From Lateolabrax maculatus (Eukaryota; Chordata; Actinopteri; Acropomatiformes; Lateolabracidae), in contig CM062213.1 of the NCBI GenBank assembly GCA_031216445.1, positions 14,509,501-14,573,500 of the forward strand: a stretch of DNA of 64,000 bases, written 5' to 3'. Under the pieces are notes generated by a model. It was given only the letters and a program-made list of their open reading frames with translations, ran no database searches and was not told where the DNA came from. Both the position numbers and the translations under genes were made by a program. Below are positions 13,403 through 23,717 of this stretch, piece after piece (positions within the stretch are counted from its first letter, which is position 1; the number at the start of each line of letters is the position of its first letter).

Positions 13403-13910
13403 ACTATTACCATAAACATGCACGCACATGCTGTCATAAAGGCTTGCATAAACACACAAAAACAGAGGCAGGTGACAGTGCTGGGTGGTTAAATGTGTGA
13501 ATCCAAACCCCAGAGAGAAGCTGTCCTTTCTGTTTTGATTAATGGAGCTGTTTCTATTTTGGGAGCAGCTTCAGTGAGAGGAGGGAATGCATTTCAATAC
13601 AAAGACTTGGAACACAAACAAAAAACACAGAATAGGATATAAGGATTTAAGAATAAAATTTAAGATGAAAATCAATCAAATAATTGCACATGTCAGTCAG
13701 CATTAGGCCAATGCACCCACACTTAGATTTTCTGAATTAAAAGTAGATCATGTTCCTTCTGGCTGACTATGAACCAAACCTTTTCTATACCAAATCTGTA
13801 GAGGCAACTCGGGAACAGTGTGCCAGTTAACACAACCACCGACTACATCAACTTCCCACCAGTCAGTTGGACAACACTCAACACCGAAGTCACTTGCATC
13901 TAACACTTAC

Positions 13911-14350
13911 CACTCATGCTGGGGCTCATCGATGATCAACAGGATCTTGAACTTCTTGGAGAGGGAGGGAGAGGGAGCCGACTGCTCCACCAACCCGGCG
14001 GCGGACGCAGCCGTCTGTTTGACCACGTTGGTGATTGAGCTGAAGGAGCTGAAGAAGCCAGAGGAGCCGCCGGAGGAGGAGGAGGAGGACGGGGCCTGCT
14101 GAGCCTGCTGGCTCAGACGCCGCTCCTGAGCTGCGGGGGAGCTGGCTGGCGCCTGGGACAGTGCTGGAGCTTTGGTCGGGGACTGGGCAGGGGCGGGCGC
14201 CGTGGCCGGGGCTGCGCCCTGCTGGGGCGGGGAAGAGGCTGTGGGGGGAGGAGGAGCAGGTGGGTCAGTCCTCTGGAGGTCTGACAGGTAGCCGTTGGGC
14301 AGGTTGGACATGAAGCTGCTGTCCGAGAGACGGCGTCGGAGGAAGTTCAT
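13911..14350 (-). CDS. syn2: Synapsin II, coding exon 1 (partial gene)
   Basis: Synapsins are peripheral synaptic-vesicle phosphoproteins that tether vesicles to actin and regulate the reserve pool. This exon encodes 146 residues plus two bases of Trp147. Domain A is at residues 1-26 (MNFLRRRLSDSSFMSNLPNG), with the conserved PKA/CaMK phosphosite Ser9 in RRRLS. A proline/alanine/serine-rich domain B linker follows (about 27-98). The segment at 99-120 (FFSSFSSITNVVKQTAASAA) is typical of synapsins. Domain C begins at 133-147 (KFKILLIIDEPQHEW). The donor GTAAGT splits the Trp codon. The start is the ATG at 14350-14348, matching the family N-terminus. The linker has an additional RRLS at 77-80. 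Synapsin II rather than I or III is favoured by MNFLRRRLSDSSF, by KQTAASAAGL and by the tamm41/vgll4 neighbours. The a/b teleost copy is not resolved. Confidence 0.93.
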
Positions 14351-15010
14351 GATTGCGGTCGAAAGGTCGGTCTCTCGGTCGCTCGGTCAGTTGCTCTATG
14401 AGTATGTCTCTTGGTCTCTTGGCCGAATATAGTGAAAGCAGAGACGGGCAGCGGTGGTCGCAGAGAGGAAACCAACTGATCAAAGGTTAGGTGAATGACA
14501 GAGGGCAAACCAGTCCAAATGATCGACGGGCGGGTGACGGAGAGCTGCCTCTGTGTTGGAGGAGTGGAAAGCAGGAAGGAAGGAAAGGATGGATGAAGCG
14601 ATGGATACTGCTCCGGTCCGGTCTTCAAGGAGACAACTCTCCAAAGCGCAGCAAAGCCAGCGAAACAGCGCGCGCGTGTGTGTGTGTGATGTTCCTCCTC
14701 CTGAGCCTCACGCCTCCTCACGAATGCGTGTGTGTGACGTGTGAGAGTGTGTGTCTGAGAGCGAGAGGTGCTGCTGCTCTCCCCCCTCTGCTCTGCCGTC
14801 CTGCCTCCTGAGCTGCTGCAAGCCTTAATGTGCTCAAGAGATGCTGCTCTCTGCTTACGCTGTATCGGCCGTTCACTCGCTCACGCTCCCTCTGCCCTTT
14901 CCCTCCCGTTCACCCGCTCACTCACTCGGCACGCTCACTGGCTGTCTCCCCCCTCCCCCCGCGCCTCCTCCTCCTCCTCCTCCTCCTCCTCCTCCTCCCT
15001 CCTGTCATCA
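14351..15010 (-). promoter_or_regulatory. syn2: syn2 5'UTR and GC-rich promoter region
   Basis: The sequence upstream (minus strand) of the syn2 start is GC- and CpG-richer than its surroundings and carries GCGCGCGTGTG and C-rich tracts. I see no TATA box. I also looked for the RE1/NRSE motif known from synapsin promoters and did not find a convincing copy. The transcription start cannot be placed from sequence. Long frames here in several phases reflect skewed composition. Confidence 0.5.
14964..14998. repeat. (CCT)n microsatellite
   Basis: Pure CCT trinucleotide array, about 11-12 units, in the syn2 upstream region. It creates long spurious proline, leucine and serine frames. Confidence 0.95.
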
Positions 15011-18000
15011 TCCTCCTACATCATAGGCTACGTGCGTGTGTCGTGCTGCAGCCTTGTAGTGCTGCGTGCCGTGTGCAACCACTGGAAGGGGTTTCCTGCG
15101 AGTGTGTACAAGGTGGAGTTGGAAACACCATCCACCCTGCTCTGCAAGCCCCACCTCCTTCTCCTGCCATCCTGCCATGCATCCATCTTTGTACCCTCCT
15201 TCTCAGCCTGTCTTCCCTTTCATCCGCATCGCCATTGTTGGTTCATGTATGTGACATGGATGATACATTTTCCAGTGGATTCATTCTCGCAGAACTGAAA
15301 AAATAACCCCCACTCTGCATGAGCTTGTGCTTGTGCCAATATTTCGTGACTAAAAACCACGTGGCGTAATGCAAAGCAGGGTTGATCTGTATTCTAAACC
15401 ACTATGGTGAAGCAGCCTAGGTAGAGGACACTAGGAAAACAGAGACACAAAGGGAGGAGAAGGACAGAGATTCATTCCTCACTTTAAAGGTTTCTATCGA
15501 CTGATTTGATCAGTCAAATGATTCCCTCCAGTGGAACGTGTTGCTCTTCAATAATGTGTCCTGTTCTGCAGTTTAAGATAGCAGCACATGGAGGCAATGG
15601 TGGTGCTGACCAAGGGTAGCCAAGCTTGAGGAGACCCTATAGTAATCAGCATGATTTTAGATGCATTTTTCATCATCCTTTGAGCTCTGAAATAAGGTCT
15701 GTGATACTTATTTTTGTGGTAAGATTTTAAGTTAAGTGAACTGCAGTCAGCATCCTGTTGCTTACACAGGAGCGAGTCACGTGGGCTTTGTGTTGGACAC
15801 TTTGTTGTGGTGGGTGCCAGTGTAACTACCAGATGTGCTCGGCCTGCCAGATCTGCCCGGGGTCCAGCATGAAGAGAAAAAGATCTAAATCTAATAAAGT
15901 GTAATTCTGAAGTTTACATTTCAGTATTTCATATCTTTTTATGTAGAGATAACATAATATATCACGTTATAAGAAGTTAGAGAGCTGGGGCACGAAATCG
16001 AGACAGAAACATAGTCCACAGATCCACCATCAAAGGGCACTCACGCTTGGGCACGGACCATGCCGCCCTCGTGCCCTCCCTCTGGTTCTCTGGCGGCACC
16101 TGTCCGGTGTCGCTTGCCATACACCGTCACTCTAAATTAGCAACTATCAAAGGATACACAAATAATAGATTTATATGATGCCAGCGTATCCACAGTTTTG
16201 GCAAACCTCGATTTCATGCAGAACACTCAAAAACATGAATGTAAACAATCACAACAACATAGGCCTTCCTCAAATACATACACTCCTTTCAGATAAAGAG
16301 TAGATACAGTTTCTTTTCTACACCACTCTGTCCGTCACAGTATTTATTTCTGTGTCTATTTCACTTCCTATTCCTAAAAAAACTCCTGAAATCTCCTCCC
16401 TATGCCTGGCGTCATTATGCATTCACTACTTCAGGGCATGAGAAGAGTACTATTCCTAAATGCCATCAGCAGCAGCAGAAGCCTGCGTCTGCTTCTCTAA
16501 GCTTTACTTTAAAAAAAACAGCCAGAAGATGACAGGACAAAGAGGGAGAAAGAAGATTATTCAAGCGGGAAGAAAATCCCACACACGCCTGAACCACACT
16601 CCGGAGAACAGCTTGGCATTAGAGGACTGCAGTGGAAGAAAATATAGACCTAAAGTGCAGCTTGTCTTCAGTCTTAAAGGATGTAAAGCAGAAATATTCT
16701 TCTGACGGATTCAGTATCAAGAATTGAGATTTATGGAAACTAACAGCTTTGTTTTGGTTAGCACTGATATTGACTCAATTGATGGAAATGTATTCTTTGA
16801 CCTTTGTGCCACTGAAAAGCTACTTCATAGGGTTTACTCTAAACCACTTATATGGCTGTATCTCTATTGAACCTCAGCTATTTATCTTCGAATGAATCAT
16901 AATTTGGAGTTTTTTTTACACGTGAGAAATTGTTGTAATTTGCAGGCGAGGAGTGAATACTGTATAGATAACTGCATTATAGGGTGCATTTTAATCTATA
17001 TGATGTTGTCATAAAATAACGACATGTCCAAAGAGATATGTCCGTACATAAATCGTTCTTTGGGCTCAAGCAGCACTGGGGTAACGTCGAATATAGTTTT
17101 AGACAATAACTTATAAATTGACCTGTGCTCAGTCCTCAAAAGAGAGTTTTATGCACAACATGCAGGATGCACATTTGTAGCAAGTCACGATGACTCAAGT
17201 CCAGAGAAGGGGGTTGGCTGTGTTTAGTCAACCAGAAGAGAGCCGGAGTGAGTCACAGAGCTGCAGTGTGAACTGTAGCGACATCCTAAGCTCATCCTGT
17301 TCTACATGTCCCATGACACACATACACAACACATAACACATTTCCAAACAGCCATTATATAATACGAGTGTGCATGAAATCATACAGGCGACGGAGTCAA
17401 ATATTAAACAGTGGCAATTAGTGCATTAGAAATCTTTTTTTTTTCATGCTACCATTTACAAAGACCAACTTCAGCATTTATGGCATAAATACTTTGCTTT
17501 CACTATCACTTCCTTTTAAACAAAAGGTACCCTGACCCCTTACCTTCATCGTGTTTCTTTTGACTTAAGCGTGTGTTGTTAAGTAAGGTACAGCTGTCGC
17601 ATTTGAGGAAATACAATAATAATACACCAGCAGATCCACAATGCCAGCAGCATCACTCATCTATCAGCACACACATGCACAAATACACACGTGCATACAC
17701 ATATACACACATTGGCATGTACACAAAAACACAGATGCTGACATACAAACGCATTCAGCCCTGCTGCATCCGGCCCTCTCTCTGTTTCAAGTGTCATCAC
17801 TGTTAAGGCCGGTGTGCGTGCATGCACACACACATACACAGGAAGTCAACATTTTGCAGCTGAGGGAAAGTGTGGGTAATTTGAGTAATTATGTTTCACC
17901 ATTGAATGAATGAATCATTATGTTAAACACTAATTCACTGAGTAATAAAAATATTAATGTGATCTTTCATCATTAGCAGATGGGACTAAAATTTTAAAAT

Positions 18001-18880
18001 ATAAACACTATTTTTGGTGGAAAGTAGAATATTTACACGTTTCATAATTTTTACTTTTGATGTGTCATGGGCCTGGTTAAATTTTCTTCAGATATTCAAG
18101 TGTGTGTGTGAATGAATATGCAAGGGTCAATCCTCATCTGGCTTAACTGGCTCATGAAAAATTAGAACACTTGCACATCTGGCATCAGTGGTAGGTACTT
18201 AATACATGCCAGGACCTCAGCAGGGCATGCATATAATTGCAAATTCCAATATTTTAATGAATTATTCAATTCAATTCCAACTCAATCTGAGTTGTATTCA
18301 ATTGATAAATGCCTTTTTAATGACTAAATGTAAAAGGGGACGCTAATACTGCAGCATAAAAGTGAATAAATCGAAGTTTGCCTTGCAGGCAGTAATGTCA
18401 GGTGCACTGGCAGGTTAAATGAAAACACAGGGGGCTCAACCCGGATAACAACAGGGTTATTTTGGAGCTATACCATTGTAAAATAACAGTCTAGTCCTTT
18501 CTTAATACAAGGTCTTACAATGGCACACCTTCACAGGGGTCACCTCATTGTGCCTCTCCATTGAGATATCAAATAAAAACTAGAAAAACATTAAAATGTC
18601 TAATCCGCCTTGGAAACTACTTCAGGGAATAGTGTAGATTCAACTGAGCTATTGTAAAAGATAGCTCTCTAAATGAACTTTAACAGCGCTGTGTGGATGG
18701 ATGGAGCTAGAAGATTAAAACACCCACACACAACTCAGATATCTGCAGCATATCCCCAAACCACCATTTAACCAGGCTTGTGCACACCACACATACATAC
18801 ACATGCACAAACACCGCAAAACTTACTTTGTGATAGGACTAGCTGTATTGTATTTTTTAGGCACCACACCAAATTCAAAA

Positions 18881-18893
18881 CTGCCATGGCAAC
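18881..18893. promoter_or_regulatory. X-box-like half palindrome
   Basis: CTGCCATGGCAAC has a perfect right half site and a one-base-degraded left half relative to GTTGCCATGGCAAC. Confidence 0.3.
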
Positions 18894-20156
18894 AAGTAGA
18901 ACAGAAGTTGGCTTGGGAAGCACAACAATGACTACAGCACTACAGTAATGACAAATCAGCATACTGATGAGCTGTTCATAAAACAAGCAAAGACAGGTAG
19001 AAGCAAATATTTAATAATACCATGCAATGTTAAAAATTTCAGTCAAAGACACATATTGTAAGTCAATAGTGGAGCTTTAATTTGTCTCAAAGTTCTCTTA
19101 TAAATAACCAACAGGAGCTAGGTTTATTTGGAAAGATTTTGTAAAGCAAATATGTTAAACACTACAGAGGTGGCACCATTGAACAATCATGCGACTGCTG
19201 CAAATATAAGTGACCCAAATGAGCATCCAAAACCAAAAAGACGTTTATGAACAAGCTCTTCAGTGAGTGTTGAGTTTGAAATTGTGAGTCAAATCTACAT
19301 TTATTTTGTTAGCTTTCAATATTATGGGAAGCATTGTCTTGATAGTCTCTTAATATTGAGCAGCAATTAAATATTTTCTTTTACAACCCATCATTAACAA
19401 AACGTTATTGTGAAGAATTCCCTTTGATCACTGCTATTATAAAATAGTATCTCAGGCTTGAAATATCATTCACAAGATATATATGTATACAAATATATTG
19501 CTGTATAGGCAAAATAAAGATGTACATGTCTTTGACCTGACATTCAGATTGTTGGAGATTGTTGAAAAAATCTTCTTAAATTTAATATGCATATTTATTT
19601 ACATAACTGTCAACTACAGATATTATGCAATTTTATATGAAAAAACAAGCACCTGTCAGCTGGGGGAGGTGGGAAATTCATATAGTGTGTTTTTATGTGT
19701 GTGTGTGTGTGTGTGTGCAATAAACTTGTGTACCTGGAACAATCGAGCCTGAAATCACATATTTATTTTATGGCAACTTCTTTTGAGTACCCTCGTGTTA
19801 TGTTTATATTAACTCTCACTAAAACATACACCGTTTACTCACATTATGATTTTGAACATAATCATTTAAGCATCTGTGCCATCACAAATCAAGTGAAGCT
19901 ATTTCAAACTAAGATTTGAATATGAATGTCTAGGACACTCAAGTGTACTGTTAATATTAACATTGTCACTGAAGGTACTAACCAGTGTCTCATTTTACCT
20001 CAAATGTGCATCTTAGTTAAGCTTTGACTTGCTTCTGACTCCCATATTATGTAAATGATTGGTTTACTACCCGCTTACTGACACTGGAGTAAGCTTAGAG
20101 TGGCTGCTTCTGTTTGTCTCTTCTTGTTGGGGCCTGGAGCAGCTGTTTATCTACAG

Positions 20157-20158
<2 letters not shown>

Positions 20159-20197
<39 letters not shown>
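20159..20197. repeat. (GT)n microsatellite
   Basis: Uninterrupted GT array of about 19 units, followed by an imperfect GT-rich stretch to about 20215. Confidence 0.96.
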
Positions 20198-20202
<5 letters not shown>

Positions 20203-20262
20203 GTTTGTTTGTGTGGTTAATGGTGCATTTTCTTTTGATGTTCCTTCACTAGACATGGGCAG

Positions 20263-20284
20263 CCATGGCAATCTCCATGGCAAC
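20263..20284. promoter_or_regulatory. Tandem X-box-type half sites
   Basis: CCATGGCAA occurs at 20263-20271 and again as CCATGGCAAC at 20275-20284, 12 bp apart centre to centre. They lie between the two GT arrays. RFX binding is inferred from the half-site sequence only. Confidence 0.35.
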
Positions 20285-20331
20285 AGGCGTGCGAAAACTG
20301 AAAAGAGTCCCCTAGTTAGTGCATGTGTGTT

Positions 20332-20333
<2 letters not shown>

Positions 20334-20370
<37 letters not shown>
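20334..20370. repeat. (TG)n microsatellite
   Basis: Uninterrupted TG array of about 18 units. Confidence 0.96.
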
Positions 20371-20373
<3 letters not shown>

Positions 20374-21319
20374 CACACACGTAGGATATGCAAGCTGGTG
20401 TATTGCTGTCAGGTGAGCTTTAAATTGCCACAGGGGAGTTGCACACTTCAGTATAATTCAAATTCCTCTTCTTGTATCTTGTATCTAATAATATGCCTGC
20501 TGAAAAAGAGACTGACAGATATTTAGATTTTAACAGCAACATTTATCTGCAGGGTGAACTGCAGTATGGGTTTTTGCCAAAAATTGTCTAATTAATGGTC
20601 CCTGAGGCGGCCGCTCAAACTCAAGGAAAGGTTCTCTGAGCTGTAAATCACGCGCCACTTTCAGACTAATACACAGGATTAACATTGCCCGAATCAATTC
20701 AAATTGGAAAATAGATGTGCAATCACCAAAAACACTGATTCGGTTTCCATAAATGTTCTTGTTCCAAACAGAAAGTTACAAAGACAGTTTTTTCGCTTCC
20801 AATCCAATCCCTTCAGTCATTTTCACGCTGGCCCACACAAACACTGTGAGGAAAGATTGAGGTGTGATGGAAGGATTCTCACGGTGCTTAACAATTTATC
20901 TTTACAAGCCTTTGATTCTGTCTACTTGCTTGCAACCAGTTTGCTGTTTGCAAGCTTTATAAATGTAGATGAGAGGTGGACTAGAAAAGCTGCGAAATCA
21001 GTGAAACATAATAATATTATTCTTCATTGCCTCACTGCCAGTGTTGAGCCCACAACCCCTGTGCCTAAACAAGTTCACTGCTGCAAAGTATTAGCAACAC
21101 TGAGCATGAAAGGTGTTTAAAACTTAAATCCTTCATTTTCACATACACTTGAATAGATTGTGTGGTTTGTAATTATTTATAATATTTATAATAATGTTTA
21201 ACTATATTTGTTTCAATAAAAAAGCAGCTATAATTATTTTATACAATAACAATGTACCATATGACAATGTGACAATGAACCTATAGAGAATTATCACCCA
21301 AATCTGCAGCACGAAGCTT

Positions 21320-21860
21320 TACAGCAAGTTCCAGCTTATTTTAGCGGTTCAGCCCACAAATTTACTGTTTTGATTCACTCTCGGCGCTCTAATGGCGTAA
21401 TTTTTCAGCTGCAGCAAGCAGCTGTTTTCAGTGAAAAAGTGAGAGACTAGCCGGTGATCATAGTGGAGCGTTTAGAAGCTGAAGAGCCAGATACTTCCCT
21501 CAGGAGTTGGTGAAGAGCTAAAAGAGAGTGAATGTTGGACATTCATCAGGAGGCACGACTCCAAATGAACGACAATGTTGCTTTGTATCTGCTGAGCGTG
21601 TAAATAAGCAACTGTGTGCTTACGTTCGTCATGTCAACCTAAAAGGTGACGATGTCAGTGTTGTGCTCACAACCTGTTGGTCTGCGACTTTAATGTGTTG
21701 GTTGAGTCTCACAGCCCTTATCAAGCCTGTCTTATATTTTCTATATCCATATGCTCTCTGCCAGCAACAAATGGCTGACACACAAAATTAACAATTAGCA
21801 CGTGAGCATAGTCACTAAAGAGCCAGACATTTCTCTCAGGAGCTGGCAGAGAGCGAATCT
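21320..21860. mobile_element. Dispersed teleost repeat with internal duplication
   Basis: The block including 'gagagactagccggtgatca' and 'cctcaggagttggtgaagag' matches a repeat I know from percomorph genomes. A related sub-block recurs about 335 bp later: 'agccagatacttccctcagg' at 21487 and 'agccagacatttctctcagg' at 21821. The short frame at 21528-21791 lies inside the repeat and is not treated as a gene. Confidence 0.55.
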
Positions 21861-23240
21861 GAGGCGACCGGAGATACGTCAGACATCAAGATGCAAAAAA
21901 ATAAATACATAAAACAGCTAATGCAGGTTTAATCAGCCATTTCAGGTTATCTTCAACAGGTTACTTCACAAAAACTACCGAACCTGCTCCTAAATTATAA
22001 CTGGATAAGGACTGTTGAACCATGGAAATACATAACAGAATGAATCCTATGGGGATGATGTTATAGATTCTCAAGGTAACACGGTCCAACTGATTACTGA
22101 AGGAGGAAGAAGTAGCTGGAGGCCAGCAGAAAGCATACACGGACTAATGTACATGTCTAGGGTCATGATCACAAGCATTAATTCAGCACGTACATGATGT
22201 AGCCTAGTACAAGACGAACAAACGGAAAATTACCCTTTTACTCTGATGCTTCCTTGTCCCTGAATTAAGGCCCTGTGAGGAGAGGGAGGGAGGTTGTTAA
22301 TCAGGATTTAGTGACCTTATCAATATTCATTTGGCTGAAAAGATGGCCAACGGCAATTACTGAGAAGATAATATTTGTCTCGCTCTTGACAATCCCATAA
22401 TGGGCTGCAGACATATTGCTAACTGTCACGAATCTACATTCAATATTCATTCATTTAAATAGATGTGAGCAAAGGGCCAATAAGACTAGTGACTAATGTG
22501 GGGGGGAGAGAGACTGATGATGGCCTCACAAGCTTTTTGGCTTTTACTGCTGCAGAAGTATTTTCACATGAATCTCACAGTCAACATCAGTTTTACTTTC
22601 ATAGATTTGCTTGGCGTTTTCTGATTTTAAGCAGGTATTTGGTTAGAAGCCGAGTTAAGAGTTTTGAAGCCGTAGTAAACAGGAAAATGTGGCCTCACTT
22701 TTTACACGTCAGGGTTAAGTGCAGTATGTGCTTTGCTTTCGCAGGTCTTATTTAACACCTCCAGTAGTTCAAGCCCAAAACACTGCTGCCAAATATGAAA
22801 GGCCGAGGTCCTGACAGGAGCAATCAGCATTATCGTGTCAGGATGATTAAATTCTCATAGATTTTTCACAAGATGTGTAATGCAATACGAAGTTTAAGCA
22901 CCACAGAAAATGAAAAAAACGAATGTAATTGAATAACCAGTCTTGGCTTTTATTGAGTCTATTCTATTCTTTCACAAAAACAAAACAAACAAAAGCTTCA
23001 TGTTAACTTCTTATAGGCTTATTCTTAAAAAAAATAAAAAAAAACACAATTGCAGGTTGCTTCTGATGTGAGTGCACACAACTATCAGCTTCACCTCATT
23101 GTCTCCTGAAACTCGGTGGAAAGCCACCCTCTGCTGGCTGAATTTAGAGCTGATAGATGTCCTTGGTTTTTTTTTTTTCCCGAGTACTAACCTGCAGCAG
23201 TTCACATTTCAAGACTGTATTAAATCGTAGGTGTAGCTTC

Positions 23241-23579
23241 GCGTAAAATAACTCGCACAGCTGTGCTTATTTAGGCTGAGTTTCCTTACCTTCCCTCTCT
23301 GACTCCATTTCCCGTGAGCCTCCAGCCCGCGGCGCACCCCGTGACGTCAACTTTAGTCGACTGTCAAGCGCCCAGCTGACGCCGACTGACCTGATGCACG
23401 TAATTAAACCATGAAACTGATATCTTTCTCGCCGTTTCGTGGCTGTAGTCGTGTTTACTGACATTAAGCCCCTCACGCTGTAATGTCTGTCTCACTTTGT
23501 GCGGCCGGAGCTTCGCTTTTGCACATTATTTAGCCGCCGATAAACCGAGAGCTAGTCCTGCAGCTAACGTTTGTTGGAA
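23241..23579 (+). promoter_or_regulatory. tamm41: tamm41 promoter and 5'UTR region
   Basis: A local CpG-rich island ends at the tamm41 start codon. It contains the full CRE palindrome TGACGTCA at 23342-23349, and no TATA box is evident. The promoter call rests on composition and position. The exact transcription start is unknown. Confidence 0.55.
23342..23349. promoter_or_regulatory. tamm41: CRE (CREB/ATF site)
   Basis: Perfect 8-bp palindrome TGACGTCA, 231 bp upstream of the tamm41 ATG. CREB/ATF control would suit a mitochondrial lipid gene, but this is inference. Confidence 0.5.
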
Positions 23580-23717
23580 ATGACTCTTCCAGCTTTGCAC
23601 AACACCGGCGTGCTCTACAGACGGATCTTGTCACAGTTTCCTCAGGACATCAGCTTAGCTTTTGCGTATGGATCCGGCGTTTTCAAACAACAAGGGACCA
23701 GCCAAGGTCAGATGGAG
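23580..23717 (+). CDS. tamm41: tamm41 exon 1
   Basis: Encodes residues 1-46, ending QME before donor GTAAGC, phase 0. It contains the NTase-type GSG motif at residues 31-33. The frame is open to an upstream TTG at 23571, but ATG 23580 is the first usable start and gives the family length. Confidence 0.93.

Larger units (their letters stand above)
1..13910 (-). other. syn2: syn2 intron 1 (5' part, partial)
   Basis: This is the non-coding interval downstream, on the minus strand, of the syn2 exon 1 splice donor (GTAAGT read on the minus strand at 13910-13905). I found no further synapsin exon. In particular, no domain C segment follows on the minus strand up to base 1, so the rest of the gene lies beyond the left edge. 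The interval is AT-rich. Open frames here are short and lack family resemblance. It contains X-box motifs, old dispersed repeats and CA repeats listed separately. Apart from those, I see nothing specific in 1-3650, 5270-9580 and 11670-13350. Confidence 0.8.
15011..23240. other. Intergenic region between syn2 and tamm41
   Basis: These 8.2 kb separate the divergently transcribed syn2 and tamm41. No gene was recognised. The open frames at 16460-16705 and 20704-21120 have no family features and the latter opens at a TTG. Contents listed separately: TG repeats at 20159 and 20334, tandem X-box half sites at 20263, and a dispersed repeat at 21320-21860. I see nothing specific in 15011-18880. Confidence 0.75.

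Noticed and set aside
1..13910. Search for a nested TIMP gene inside syn2
   Set aside because: In other vertebrates a TIMP gene sits within a synapsin gene, but no TIMP-like exon was seen in this part of intron 1. It may lie further left.
14120..14180. Possible RE1/NRSE (REST) site, expected near synapsin genes (GGGACAGTGCTGGAGC)
   Set aside because: The TCAGCACC and GGACAGCGCC halves do not both occur in correct order and orientation. It lies in coding sequence.
14265..15306. Several overlapping long frames in the syn2 5' region on both strands
   Set aside because: GC-rich, stop-poor and trinucleotide-repeat sequence gives Pro/Leu/Ser-rich frames. None resembles a known protein and they overlap each other.
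20704..21120. 138-codon open frame in the syn2-tamm41 intergenic region
   Set aside because: It opens at a TTG, the protein has no recognisable domain, and there are no splice or promoter signals. Length is possible by chance in this composition.
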